The position numbers and the translations under genes are program-made. The notes beneath the pieces were generated by a model, which saw nothing but the letters and a program-made list of their open reading frames with translations, was not told the DNA's origin and did no database searches. A stretch of 64,000 nt of DNA from Blepharisma japonicum (lineage: Eukaryota; Ciliophora; Heterotrichea; Heterotrichida; Blepharismidae), in NCBI GenBank assembly GCA_949751835.1, contig CATKHK010000108.1:62001-126000 (forward strand), read 5' to 3'. Positions 11,399 through 22,914 of the stretch are shown here, piece after piece; the first letter of the stretch is position 1; every line of letters begins with the position of its first letter.

Positions 11399-12439
11399 TT
11401 AATTGTTCCTATACCATCCAGGTGTTAATCGCTCAATAATATCAACATTAACTGAACTTCTTTCTTCAATCGTCCAGTTAAAAAGATCAGGAGCTGGGTT
11501 TCCATTCGGTAGCCTTACCCCTTGGTGCCTTAATTCGTCAAAAAATGGATGAATTAGTGCTTCCAAAGCCTTTGGTCTCAAGCTTGGAGAATATTGTAAA
11601 ATTCCACTTATAAATTCAATAGCATTTTTAGACGATCCCTGAAGAGTTTTATTAAGTGGGGTAACCTTTACATAAGGAAATCTGTACTGGCCATACTCAG
11701 GATTAAGCTCATGTATTTGTTCTCTTGAAGGGGTTCCTAGCACTTTTACAATTTCAATCAGTTGTGCTATTCTGCTTTCCCCTGCAAAAATTGGATGTCC
11801 AAGCAGAAGTTCTGCAGCTATGCACCCAACGCTTCAGATATCAACTTTTTCAGTATAACTAGTCGATCCAAAAATCAGCTCAGGAGCTCTATAATATCTT
11901 GAACAAATATAAGAAACATTTGACTCATTTGGTTTAAGCCTTTTTGCGCTCCCAAAATCACATAGACTGACTATGTGGCTTTTAGGGTCTAGTAGTAAAT
12001 TTAAAGGCTTGACATCCCGATGGCAAATTCTTTGAGCGTGCGTATGGGCTAAAGCTCGGAGTAACTGATAAGTATAAAGCTTCACAAGAATTTCAGGGAT
12101 TTTCCCATTTGATGAAGAATTTACTATAGGTGTTGCAATAGTTTCTGGGTAATAATCCATCACTAAATTAAGGTATTCCTCTTCTTCTTTGCTATAAAAA
12201 GAGCTTTTTAAGGTTATTATGTTAGGATGATGCAATCTTTGTAGAATTTTAAGCTCTTTAGTTTTGTATCTTGGATCCTGTTGAATTTTTTTAATAGCGA
12301 CTAATTCTCTAGTTTCTGTATTTATTGCTTTGAAAACTACTCCAAAGCTGCCTACTGCTATTTGTTCGAGAATTTGGTATTTGTTTCAGTGCTCAGTTTT
12401 TTTTTCTTCGTTGAAGTCGTTATGATCTCGAGAATCCAT
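11399..12439 (-). CDS. GSK3: GSK3/shaggy-family protein kinase, copy 2
   Basis: A 346-residue paralog of the neighbouring GSK3. Motifs: [55 protein letters not shown]. Trp in 'HWNKYQ' and in DIWSVGC is encoded by TGA, while the copy 1 DIWS uses TGG. The C-terminus is short, ending soon after the domain (LTPGWYRNN), with no long regulatory tail. It is divergent from the RNA helicase gene, with only 117 bp between the two ATGs, so the two promoters must overlap or be very short. Confidence 0.93.
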
Positions 12440-12556
12440 TTATATTTCCACAGATATTTATTGCTTATAGTTTTAGATTTTTATTAATTCCCGAATTTAT
12501 TAATTTGTGACTATCTTTACTAAGATATCTAGTAGAGCATAACAAATAACAAAAAT
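12440..12556. promoter_or_regulatory. 117-bp divergent promoter region
   Basis: The only DNA between the start codons of the GSK3 copy 2 gene (minus) and the helicase gene (plus). It is AT-rich, and must carry both 5' UTRs and promoters. No specific element was recognised. Confidence 0.5.
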
Positions 12557-15500
12557 ATGGATAGATCATATTGAAATCAGCCTAATAGATATCAGCGAAG
12601 AGGTTCTCGTGGGGGATTTGGCAGAGGGAGAGGCGGACCTCCGAGAAGAAACTCAGAGTGAATTGATCAGCCAAGATACCAAAAAAAGATGAAATATGAG
12701 ATTTTAAGTGAAGGAATCCCCGAGCCAGAGGACCTTCCAATATATAGACATAAAGAAAAAATCCTAAAGCACCTCATGCAATTTAATGTTGGAATAATTG
12801 AAGGTGCAACTGGAAGCGGTAAAACAACACAAGTTCCTAAGTATATCCTTGAAAGATGGCCAGATAGCAAAATTGTAATTTCTCAGCCAAGGAGACTTCC
12901 TACGATACAAATTGCTACGCGCGTTGCTGAAGAAATGCATACAGAAATAGGCGATAAAGTTGGATATCATATAAAAGGTAGTAAAAAATATAATGAAAAT
13001 TCAAGGATTATATACATGACAACAGGAATGCTAGTCCAAGAACTTTGCGGGTGTGAAACAATTAAAGAGCACAAAATACCATGAGACTTTGTAGTCATGG
13101 ATGAAGTGCATGAAAGATCTATAGAAACAGACTTTTTGCTGGTTATTTTTAAATACTTGCTAGCAAAAAAATCAAAATTTAAGCTAATTTTGATGTCAGC
13201 CACAATGGAGAAAATTATTGGAAATTATTATGCGCCAACCGAGCTTAGCAAACTAGAGAATACTGATTTTTCGACTGATAGTGAATGAGAAGAAGAAAAG
13301 GTTGAAAAATTATCAAATCAGCATGAAAATAGCTGAACAAGTCCTGAAGATGTATGAAATAATAGTTGGGTTAATAATCCTACACCTGCAAGCAGCTATA
13401 AATCAAATATCGCTCGTATAGAAAACAGATTTGAACAAGATCGCGCTGATAAAATTGATTCCTTGTCAACTGACTCTCGTCTATTTAAAGTAGATCTAAT
13501 TTATATAGATGAGCTTATAGATGCTATTGATAAAAATAACTTCAGAGCTGAAGGAAAATATGATAGAAATTACATAAATACTTTATTTATTGAAGACTCA
13601 GATACAAAGGTTGAAGAAGTTGATAATATTATTTTTGACATTGCAGCATATACAATAAAATATCAGCACTTAATAAAATTTAAGCCAGAAGAAAGACTTA
13701 GCACATTTTTAGTTTTTCTTCCAGGAATTCAAGAAATTAATTATATGTACGATAAACTTGAAGACATCTGCGAAGATATTTTCTATGAGCTAGATATCTG
13801 CATACTTCATAGTTCAATTCCTGAAGAACAACATGAAAAAGTGCTAGAGCTTCCTTCTTCTGATAAAAGAAGAATAATTTTATCAACAAATATAGCCGAA
13901 AGCTCAGTGACACTTATTGATGTACGATTTATAATTGATTTTGGATATTTAAGGCAAAATGCTTTCAATTCAAATACAATGGCCGACAACTTAGAACTTG
14001 TTTGGGCAGCAAAATCTGTTATGAAGCAACGAGCTGGAAGAGTTGGCAGAGTTGCTGATGGTGTCGTTTTTCGATTAATGCCTGAAGGATTTTTCAACTT
14101 TAAGCTTTATGACTATGCAAAGCCTGAAATACAAAGATGCTCTCTTGACAAATTAGTTTTAAAATTAAAACAATTAAATTTTGGAAACCCAAGAGATATC
14201 CTTGGAAAAGCCCTACAGCCTCCTGATGAAGCAGAAATTACAAAAACTGAAAAATATTTACAAGAAATGGGAGGGCTAGATTCCAAAAAAAATATCACCC
14301 CATTAGGAAAATTATATGCAGATATGCCTTATGATATCAGGGTTACACGTTTGTGCATGTTTGGGCTGATTTTTGGCTGTTTTAGAGACTCCATGGTAAT
14401 TGGTGCAATTTTATCATTAGAAAGGCCACCATTGCAGCATCTTGCTAACTTGCCTTCTAAATTTTCAAAAAAACATCCTGAAACCTATCAAGCAAGATAT
14501 AATTTTGACAATGGTTGTAACAGTGATTTAATAAGCTACTTAAATGCTTACGATATATGGTACAGAGAATTTGGCAACGAAGTCGAAAAAATTATGTTTA
14601 GAAATGGCCGAAATTTAAGAAAACCTCCAGTATCTCGTGACGAAAAAGATTTTTGCAGAAATTATTGGTTGGACCCAAACGCGCTCCGTGAAAATTTAAA
14701 TAATTATAAAGAGCTAGAAAAAAGATTTGAAGAAAAAAAAATAGATAAGCGGCATTTTCAATATGACCAAAATTGTGTAGAAAAGAGAAGCCCTAACAGT
14801 GAAGAAGTTTTCCGTATAAAACTATGTATAGCTGCTGCTTATAGTGGAAAATATTTGCTTTCCAAATATGAAATTGATGAAGCCTTCACAAGAGAAAAAC
14901 TGTGCCAAAAAATTGGGAAAAATTGTGAAACCTCTATTATGATCCCTGATATTCCAGATTTCATTAGCCAAATTGAAATAGAAAATTTAATACAAAGAAA
15001 CAGTGAGGCTCCTGAGAGGATTCTTATGAGCCATTCAAGCGCCGTAATTACATATAAAAAAAATGTAAGAGATCGTACCCTTAAATATGTTTTATGGCTT
15101 GGTAGCTATTATCAAAGATACAATAATTTAGCATGGCTAGTTTCTATGGACACTGTTAGAAATCCTGAAACTGAGGAGCTTTGGGAAGCATATCCATCCA
15201 GATATGCTGATTCTAAAATGCAAGAAGCATTAAGGATTAGCAAAAGAAACTTTGCAGCGTCATATAAAAGAGAAAATATTATAAAGCTCAATGAAAACAG
15301 ATATAAAGATTGCATAAAAGCTACTGAAGTCGCGTTTTTAGAGAGGCCAGAATATCCTTATAAGTTGAGATTTTTTGATGTGATGACAAGATATTCAATA
15401 AAAATAGAAGAAGACTCAATAAATGCTGTCTGTATATGCAAAGATGAGAAACGAGCAAATAGAACAATGGCAGTTTGCTGCGAATATGTAGAGAAAAAAA

Positions 15501-16579
15501 ATTTTACTATTGCAAGGAATTCGACAATAATGCCGGAATACCCAAACTTGCCTCAAATTTTGACCTTGATTTTTTCTCCGAATGCTGAATTTTTCGCAGA
15601 TGGTAAAAATACAAGATATGACTCTTTTCGAGTCCATAACAGCGTAAATAAAATATTATTTGATTTTGAATTTACTGGATATGATGTAGAAATTATCAAT
15701 GAAATTAGAAAAGAAATAAGTATCCTGATTTTTGATGATAAATATATAAAGCACTCTGAGCTATCAAATAACATCAGAAATAATATCAAAAAACTATTAA
15801 AAACAGACAGAATTAGAATAGAAAGGGAGCTTCCTAACTGGAAAAAACTGATAAATTGGAATAAAGCTATTGAAAATCCTCACAAGTTTGAAGATTTTGA
15901 AATTGATAACTCTTATAATGGGTATTTACCAGCCATTAAGCCTCTACCTATTGATGAAGATCCTAGATATTGACAGCCGAATTCTGAGGAGTTATTTTTA
16001 AATGATTTATCAGAAATTCATTATAAAAAAGAATTATTAATAGCTGAAATCGAGAAAAATGGGAAAATCATAGCATTGAAGCAGGCTGAATTTGTATGTG
16101 CTAAATGCAATAGCACAATCTGCTCATATCAGTCTGTAAAACAATATAATAAAGAAAATTTATTCATAGTTACTGGATACTCGGGGCTAAATGAAGTTGA
16201 TACTGTAAATGATGATGATTTTGTTAACGAAATCTGCCACAAATATGAGCCAGAAAGATGGGTTGCCTGCGCGAGTGGGCATACAATAGGATGGGTTGAA
16301 AGAAATCATTATATTTTTACTGATAGATCTCCAGTCGCTGTTCTTTTTCCAACTTTATATAAAGTTGATTGAAATCCAGAATTATGAAATAATGATATGG
16401 AAAAGCTATATCTTCTTGCTGAAGAGTATGCAAGTAAAGCTAAATATATGGAGATTTCTTCTTATTGCAGCCTATGCATGATCCAGTTCAAGACTATTGA
16501 AAGCTTTAGTGTACACGTAAATTTAGAAGAATCTCATAAGCTCAAGACAAAAGATTTTTTAATCCCTTATATTTCATAA
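12557..16579 (+). CDS. DEVH-box RNA helicase with zinc-binding C-terminus (Spindle-E/TDRD9-like)
   Basis: A single 1340-codon frame with several TGA=Trp codons. An Arg/Gly-rich N-terminus (RGSRGGFGRGRGG) suggests RNA binding or arginine methylation. Helicase motifs: GATGSGKTTQ (about 83-92), DEVH (about 182), SAT (about 214), FLPGIQE, STNIAESS (about 444), QRAGRVGR (about 490), then an HA2-like helical region. A charged insert sits between motifs III and IV. About residue 1180 onward come CAKC and later CASGH-IGW, reminiscent of beta-tent zinc folds (Mis18/Yippee/RIG-I C-terminal types), and finally a C2H2 finger (CSLC...H...H, about 1305-1325). DEVH rather than DEAH, and the layout, recall Spindle-E/TDRD9 and YTHDC2. 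A role in small-RNA-guided genome rearrangement is inference. Confidence 0.88.
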
Positions 16580-16622
16580 AACTAATAAAAATTCTATAGC
16601 CATTTCATAATAAAACTGACCT

Positions 16623-17972
16623 ATGTCTGCACGAACCTCTCCATCAAACGTTTCAAAGAAATCAGGAGTTTTTACCTTTGGAAGAGAAACAATAAGACTA
16701 GAAAACGAGATCAACAATTTCACCCGTTACCTGGAACATGAACGAAGATTATCATTGTTGCTTGACAAAGATTTAAAAGAAATCAAGCAAAATATAGCAA
16801 ATGTTAAAAAAAGCAGAAATCCCAAGTCTAATACTTCTAGAGCACAAGATAAAGTAAAAGCGCTAGAAGTCAGACTCGATGCAGCGAATAAGCAGCTTGG
16901 AGAAGTCAGAGGACAAGCTAAAAAGCTTGTGATTGAGATTAATAACATGAGAAGAGCTTCTTATAGCTTTGCCACTGGAAACATAAGTGCAAAAAGAGAA
17001 TTGGAAAGGGCTAGATCACAAATTATAGAGACTAATAGAGAATCAGCTGAAATGCAGAAAACAGTTGAAAAATATAATGAGAACATCATGAGCACTCATA
17101 GCAGATTTGAAAGTAATAGAGATATTTTAGCCCAAAGTGTAAGCTTATTGAAAACTAATTTAATAGAAGACAAATTTGAAGGAACAAAATTCAGACAAGG
17201 CTTTACTGTGAAATTTGCGCAGCCTATAGCGGATGCTTCAGAAATGCATGCAATTTATAAAAGCCAGTCTCAAAAATGGGCATCAAAATGCGAGAAGATG
17301 ACTGCTGAAAGAGAAAAAATAAGATCGCATATACATGAATTAACTTCTGCATTGGAAGAAATGAAGAGGCAAAGTAAGCTTACTAGTCTAAAGGATTTAG
17401 TTGATCTATTTACAAGCAGTGTAAATGAAGACTCAAGATTAAGCCATTATTTATATATGATTTCTGAAGAAGTTTTTAAAATAAACGAAGAAGTTACTAA
17501 AAATAAAGAAAAAGTCAATGAAATTACTCTAAGCAGTGGTGAAGAAAACAAAATTGAAGTTATTGAAAACCACAAAGAAAATTTGAAAAAAATGAAAAAA
17601 GAAAAAGAAATCATAACAGGAAAACTAAGAGGATTAAGAGAAAAGATTACTATTTTGCCAGATGGGTTTAAAATGATGACTAATGAACTGGCAAATTTAG
17701 GCATTAATCATGAAATAGATCTTCCAGATTTAGATGAAGATACTGTCACTAAAGTTATGTTTGCGCTAGAAGAGTCAGTTAACTCTATGATGTACTGGAG
17801 AAGCATTACAATAGAAAAGCCGGCTGAGTCTACTAATTCTAAACAGAAACTTAATGTCAATGAAATTGATATCGAAAGATTGATAGAAGATGACATCCCG
17901 AATCTCCCAATGTCCACAAAAGAATTCCAACAAAAAGCTATAAAATCGTTCAAAAAGCTTTCAGACCAGTAA
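16623..17972 (+). CDS. Coiled-coil protein, 449 residues
   Basis: Almost the whole protein after residue 25 is predicted helical coiled coil by its heptad-like Leu/Ile spacing and high Lys/Glu content (EINNFTRYLEHERRLSLL, IIEINNMRR-like region, a second coil at about 300-345). There are no TGA codons. The first coiled region has some resemblance to outer-dynein-arm docking-complex proteins (CCDC63/CCDC114 type), but this is weak and not relied on. It starts 43 bp after the helicase stop on the same strand and is convergent with the next gene, with 8 bp between stops. Confidence 0.8.
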   Translation: MSARTSPSNVSKKSGVFTFGRETIRLENEINNFTRYLEHERRLSLLLDKDLKEIKQNIANVKKSRNPKSNTSRAQDKVKALEVRLDAANKQLGEVRGQAKKLVIEINNMRRASYSFATGNISAKRELERARSQIIETNRESAEMQKTVEKYNENIMSTHSRFESNRDILAQSVSLLKTNLIEDKFEGTKFRQGFTVKFAQPIADASEMHAIYKSQSQKWASKCEKMTAEREKIRSHIHELTSALEEMKRQSKLTSLKDLVDLFTSSVNEDSRLSHYLYMISEEVFKINEEVTKNKEKVNEITLSSGEENKIEVIENHKENLKKMKKEKEIITGKLRGLREKITILPDGFKMMTNELANLGINHEIDLPDLDEDTVTKVMFALEESVNSMMYWRSITIEKPAESTNSKQKLNVNEIDIERLIEDDIPNLPMSTKEFQQKAIKSFKKLSDQ

Positions 17973-17980
17973 TTTAATTA

Positions 17981-18631
17981 TTATCACACTTTTTTTAATT
18001 CATTTAACTCTTCACTAATTCGGTTTATGCTTTTCTTTAAACTTGATAAGGTTTTTATTTGCAATTTTATTTTATTTTTGTCTTTCAGTGCGTTATTGAT
18101 TTTTTCTATCACAATGCTGAGCTCTGGCCTATTCAAGCATTCCTCTTGTGTATTTATAAAATTTTGCTGCTCATACATTGATCTTGTTATATAAAAATCT
18201 TCTTGGTCTGGATAAGCTTCAGTCGAGCTAGATACAATTTCTGTGGAATCTGATTGACTTTGGTTTAAAATATCAATAAAAGTTTCTATAGGAGCTTCAT
18301 TATAATACTCATTCAAGCATAACGCAGCATAATTTTCACATTTTTTTATTTCTAGGCACAGTTTTGTGTTATTCTGGATACCAGCTTTTTCTAATGTAAG
18401 GTATTGATTATCAGATAAGGAATGAAAACAATAAGATCCCGGCTGAAATTCAGTAAGCACTTTTAGGTCACAATCCTCAGAAATGCTTAGGCTATTGAGT
18501 AAAAAAGATTTCAGTTCCATAAGGGTTACAAGGGAAGACACTATAAAAGGCTTCCAATTATAGGCATCCCATTCTTCTGTGCTTGAGATAACGCAAGCTT
18601 GAATGTTTATGGAGTTTGGATCAGATGTCAT
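17981..18631 (-). CDS. Unrecognised protein, possible ubiquitin-like fold
   Basis: A 216-residue protein whose last residue is Trp (TGA) just before TAA. Residues about 28-95 (LMELKSFLLNSL ... LEKAGIQNNTKLCLEI) have the strand-helix-strand spacing of a ubiquitin-like beta-grasp domain. The C-terminus (about 165-215) is a Lys/Glu coiled coil. No function can be assigned. It is convergent with the coiled-coil gene, 8 bp between stop codons. Confidence 0.7.
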
Positions 18632-18826
18632 TATATAATTCGCTAATTTTTATGAACAATATAAATATGGCTAAGTTAGGATAAGTGGGTTTTGTGGAGA
18701 AATTTAAAATATCTAAAAAATGAAAATGGCTAAAATTAATAGTTCTTTCTTTATAGATCTGTTTCGAAGCTATTTTTAGTGTTAATTTTACATTAAATAT
18801 TCAACATAAATAGCTTGTGTATCGAA

Positions 18827-20242
18827 TTAATCATTTTTCATATCAATTTTCTTCAATAAAAATGATGGTATTTTTTTAACTCTACTAGGAAAATAAGGAC
18901 TATATGCCCGGTTCTCTATACTGATAGAGCTTGATCTTTCTCTGTCTATTAATGATCCTTTTCTAGTTTTTGGTGGAGTATATGTAGGGAGTAAATTACT
19001 ACTTACTGCAGCTCCAGAACACAATATAGTTTTGGCTTTCTTTTCAGGCTTTGGCTTTTCTATATATTTAAAAGACCTTGCCTTAGGTGGGCTCCACATC
19101 CTTCATCCTTCGTTTACTTCTTCATTTTTTCTATACAAAACTGGTGTTAGGTTTCTTATTTTCGGTCTAGAATTCATTAGCTCAGGTCTATAATCAGTTT
19201 TTGCTAAGTCAAGCCTCCTCAAGCTAGAAATAGCAACTTTGCTCGCTTTTGGATACCCTCTTTCAGTGTTCATGAAAGTTTCATCAATATCTTTTTTTCC
19301 ATCATTGAGGGGTCCATTATTTACAGTTGACATTATTGATTCTCTCCTATGTGTCCATCAGTCGACTTTATTGCCGACACTTTCTTTCAATAAGCTTATA
19401 GTCATTTTTGGAAATCCATGAATCAGTGCGTGTGATGTGATTTTCATTGCTTTTACATAAGTCGAAGCAATTACAGAAAACTCCAAAGGCTTATTGAAAA
19501 GTAGTGAAGATTCTCCTACTCATTCCCCAGCTACAGCTAAATCATAATTAAAACAGCTCATAGTTCGCGACATAAACCCTCATGGATGCTTTTTAGACCC
19601 ACTTAAATTTACCTGTTTGCACTCTCCTTCCCTTATGATAAAGCAATACCCTGGAATTTCGCCCTCTTTTAAAATAACTTCTCCACTTTTAAATTCAACA
19701 TCAGTAAAAAGGTTCAAAATTCTCTGTTTGCCTGATTCACTGATTAATTTCCCTCCTGGTATTGATTTTTCAATAAATTCGATAGACTTCTTTTTTTCTA
19801 AGAAGCTAATAAATTCGCTCATAATTTTCATGTATTTTTCAATTGGGATTTTTATAATAAAAGAATTTTCTGTTGCAACTGCATTGATTCGCCCATGAAT
19901 TTCTTCAGCTAAAGGGTTTGTTTTTCCAAAAATATTCATAGGCTCTATTATTAACTGTGGTAATCCTGGGCTGCTTATGGCAACTTTTCCAGTCAAAACC
20001 ATAAAAAAATCTCAGACTTTGTCTCTAATAGAAATAATTTGGCTGCCTTTTTTGTGTTCAGCTAATTCCATACATTTGCACATCTGATTAAAAATTACTT
20101 GAATTTTTTGAATTAGTGGTAGGGGTTTCAAAATTTCTATAGATTTTACGTAAAATCTCAATTTATTCATATGTGCCCGACTTCTAGGCTCGCTCATAAG
20201 TGTTTGTTTAAAATCTTCAATTGCTCTGGCTGATAGTGCCAT
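18827..20242 (-). CDS. Cyclic-nucleotide-binding-fold protein with degenerate CNB domains
   Basis: A 471-residue frame crossing several TGA=Trp codons. Two segments look like CNB (cAMP/cGMP-binding) domains: residues about 55-125 (FFMVLTGKVAIS ... NIFGKTN) and about 165-260 (FKSGEVILKEGEIPGYCFII followed by REGECKQV and GEWVGESSLLF). The phosphate-binding cassette of the second has GES but Leu/Glu-Phe in place of the Arg that holds the cyclic phosphate, so ligand binding is doubtful. The C-terminal 170 residues are low-complexity and basic (SPPKARS, YTPPKTRKGS). This architecture is common in ciliary and cytoskeletal proteins. The upstream gene ends 30 bp before its ATG. Confidence 0.8.
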
Positions 20243-20272
20243 TATTTATATTTAATTGTCGATTATTTAATT

Positions 20273-21352
20273 TTACCCTAACGAAGCATATCTAGGTATA
20301 GGTGAAAATGCAGGAGATACAGAATTGCTGAATCTATTTCGATGCCTCTTCGCTTGATTAATCATGCTTTTAATTTTTTCCTGATAATTTCTTTGAGTTT
20401 GCTGATCAATTTTTGCTTTAATTTGCATTGCTTTATTAAGCAACTTCTGCCTTTTTTCAAATTTTGAGTAAGTGGAAACTATTGATTTAGTGTCGCTTGC
20501 TTTCTTTTCTAACAAATTTTCTAGCTTTTTGATATAAAGGGACCTATAAATATCATCAATCTCGATTTTTTCCTCATCTTTTTGCTTTGGAATTGCAGGG
20601 CTTTCCACCTTTGGTGATTCTTCTATATCGTTGCTTTTATGCTCAATTTCAATTTCTTCATTTTCTTTACCTTCAATGATTATATCATTATTTTTAATAG
20701 TTTGGCCTCTGGCGGCTCGTTCGAAATTTTTCTTGAGCTCTTTTGCTCTAATTTCTTGATTCCAATAGGAAGTTAATAATTCTTTTTCTCGTAATCTTTT
20801 ATCTTTTTTTAATTCTTTCTCAATATCCAATGACTGTTTTGCTCTGGACAAAAAGTCCAAGTCAAGCTCTTTTTCTCTTGCTTTTTGTTGCTCAAGTTCT
20901 TTGGTTTTGCTTTGAATTTGTAATGTCAGATCTTTTTTGACTCCTCGCTTTATGGCAAGTTCTCTTTCTCTTCTTAACTGCTTAGGAGTTTCTGGAATGT
21001 TTGGATATCCATGAAAATCCTCTGAAATCCCAGGAATTTTAAATTCCTCCTTTTCTTTAAGTAGACGGTTTTTCTTTTCATTGATTTGTCGTTCCAATTC
21101 TAAAGCATTTGACTTATTTTTAAGTTTTAACTCTGATTTTAGTTGCATTTCTCTTTCTTTTTCTTTTGCTGATAGAATTTGGAGCTCTTTTTCATTGTGA
21201 ACTGCAGATCTGATCTTTTCTTCTAAATTTTTCAATGTTGATTTATATGCTTCTTCTTGGGCAGAATCTATAGAAGATGACAATAAGCTTCGCTTAGATA
21301 TTGTTGAAGGGTTTTGTTGGCTTCGGACTGAGATAAGAACTGGATCCATCAT
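20273..21352 (-). CDS. Charged coiled-coil protein, 359 residues
   Basis: Lys/Glu-rich helical protein with several coiled-coil stretches (about 35-105, 125-215, 270-335) and an acidic middle (EGKENEEIEIEHK). Ends in a Ser/Pro/Arg tail (SNSVSPAFSPIPRYASLG). There are no TGA codons. It was not matched to a known family, though its style suits a cytoskeletal or basal-body component. Same strand and just upstream of the CNB-fold gene. Confidence 0.75.
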   Translation of the reverse strand: MMDPVLISVRSQQNPSTISKRSLLSSSIDSAQEEAYKSTLKNLEEKIRSAVHNEKELQILSAKEKEREMQLKSELKLKNKSNALELERQINEKKNRLLKEKEEFKIPGISEDFHGYPNIPETPKQLRRERELAIKRGVKKDLTLQIQSKTKELEQQKAREKELDLDFLSRAKQSLDIEKELKKDKRLREKELLTSYWNQEIRAKELKKNFERAARGQTIKNNDIIIEGKENEEIEIEHKSNDIEESPKVESPAIPKQKDEEKIEIDDIYRSLYIKKLENLLEKKASDTKSIVSTYSKFEKRQKLLNKAMQIKAKIDQQTQRNYQEKIKSMINQAKRHRNRFSNSVSPAFSPIPRYASLG

Positions 21353-22267
21353 AACTGATTAAAGTAATAAGTATTGCAAAAATGCAATAAAAATGAATAA
21401 TAAGTAATTTGATGTAAAATTGGAAATATAAATAAAACAGTTTTTAAAATGATAAATAAAGAATTATTACACATTTTAATAAAATAATTATTAGGGACAA
21501 CAATAAAAGTTTAAAGAGTCAGATATTAATATAAATGTGCAATTTAGTATTAAATAATAAGTATAAACTTATAGCCCTTCTCCGTTTTTGAGCAAGAAAA
21601 ATATTAATTTTTGGAAAATTAGCCTCTTCGTGAGCCTGAAATTCTTTATAATTTATTGGGTAGTAAATTAATTAGCTTGAACAAGAAGGGGAAGATAAGC
21701 TAATTTTAATATATACTTTAAATCTATTTTAATATAGGTGAGATTCGATTAAATTTATTTTATTTGGTTATGCAAATTCTTAATCTTTCTCATTTAAGCT
21801 TTTAAAGTCAAAGAGCTTTAGATTTTTAAGATCTTATAAAATTACTTTGGAAGCTTTATCTCATAGAATTATAATTATTTTTTATCAAAAATATATCATT
21901 GCCTTATTTCTAGGAGGGATAGCTTCGCGCTTTACTATATGAAAACCGTTAGATAGTAAATTTTCAATTGCATTTTTTGATCAAGGTTGAGGGGAGTGTA
22001 AATCAAATTATTAAATTTTTGATAAATTTTTATTGTTTCTATCTCTCTTAACTGTTTAATTCCAAAATTTCTACTTAATTTATTCAACCAAAACAGTTAG
22101 TAATCCTTAAGTTACAAAGTCCTATCTTAATTTTCTCATCAAAATAATTCAATAAAACCCATCTTTTCATGCATACTTACTTCAGAATTTATCCAGCTAT
22201 ATTTTCTAATTCTCCTAATGTGTTGTTCTTATCACTTTCTACAAATTTTCATAAATTTATTATTAAC
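21353..22267. other. 915-bp intergenic region
   Basis: AT-rich spacer between two minus-strand genes. No gene is supported. A short minus-strand open stretch near 21890-22015 (about 42 codons, including AIENLLSNGF and HIVKREAIPP) has a protein-like look, faintly like a nucleoside diphosphate kinase core, but has no start codon and no flanking continuation. It may be a gene relic. Confidence 0.35.
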
Positions 22268-22765
22268 CTAAACGACTGGGTCTTCAATCTCCAAGCATTT
22301 AACTTCTTGCTGGAATTTTTCTTGCTCCTCTGGTGTTAAATCGTTTTCAAGGCCAAAGATACTTCTGATCTCATCTGGAGTCTTCCCATCAATCATAGAA
22401 GCTATTTTTGCTCCGCATAGGTCAATTAATGGCTTAATGTCTAAGTAGTTGGAAGCTGAGAGAAGTTCTAAAACAATTTCAGGTCGTAGCTTTATGAATT
22501 CAGCGTCCCAAGGTGGTAAAGCCTCGTCAATAGCGTCAGCTTTTAGTGGTTTTTCAATTTCTAGAGCTGGAGAATCTTTGTAGTGGCAAAGATATTCAAT
22601 GACTTTTTCTAAGATTGGCCCTCTGACGTTAGGAAGTGGGATTTCTTCTTCAGTCCCAGAGTCTTCCACGACACTTTTGATGAGTTGTGATTGGAGAGCT
22701 GTTCCTACTTCCACTTCAAAAATCTGGTCTTCTTTGCTCTTCAGCTTAAGCTTAGTTTCAGCCAT
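22268..22765 (-). CDS. SKP1: Skp1-like SCF ubiquitin-ligase adaptor, copy 1 (divergent C-terminus)
   Basis: A 165-residue Skp1: BTB/POZ-like N-terminal half (KLKLKSKEDQIFEVE, PLPNVRGPILEKVIEYL) and the C-terminal F-box-binding helices (PPWDAEF, ASNYLDIKPLIDLCGAKIA, GKTPDEIRSIFGLENDLT). The normally conserved end 'EENKWAE' is replaced by QEVKCLEIEDPVV, so F-box selectivity may differ. Known role: linking F-box proteins to cullin-1. A tandem paralog lies 149 bp upstream. Confidence 0.93.
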   Translation of the reverse strand: MAETKLKLKSKEDQIFEVEVGTALQSQLIKSVVEDSGTEEEIPLPNVRGPILEKVIEYLCHYKDSPALEIEKPLKADAIDEALPPWDAEFIKLRPEIVLELLSASNYLDIKPLIDLCGAKIASMIDGKTPDEIRSIFGLENDLTPEEQEKFQQEVKCLEIEDPVV

Positions 22766-22914
22766 TTAATGATTTTAGTTAAAAAGTAATCAAACAGAAT
22801 TTTTGGGGATATCAAAAAAGATTATATAAAAACTCAAGCTTATATTCCTCTTAATTTTTAAAAATATTTAAGTAATATTGGAAACAGCGTCTCCTGATAT
22901 TATATTTATTCGAC

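Noticed and set aside
21890-22015. Minus-strand short open stretch with AIENLLSNGF and HIVKREAIPP, faintly like a nucleoside diphosphate kinase core
   Set aside because: About 42 codons, no start codon, no catalytic His region and no continuation on either side; too weak for a gene call.
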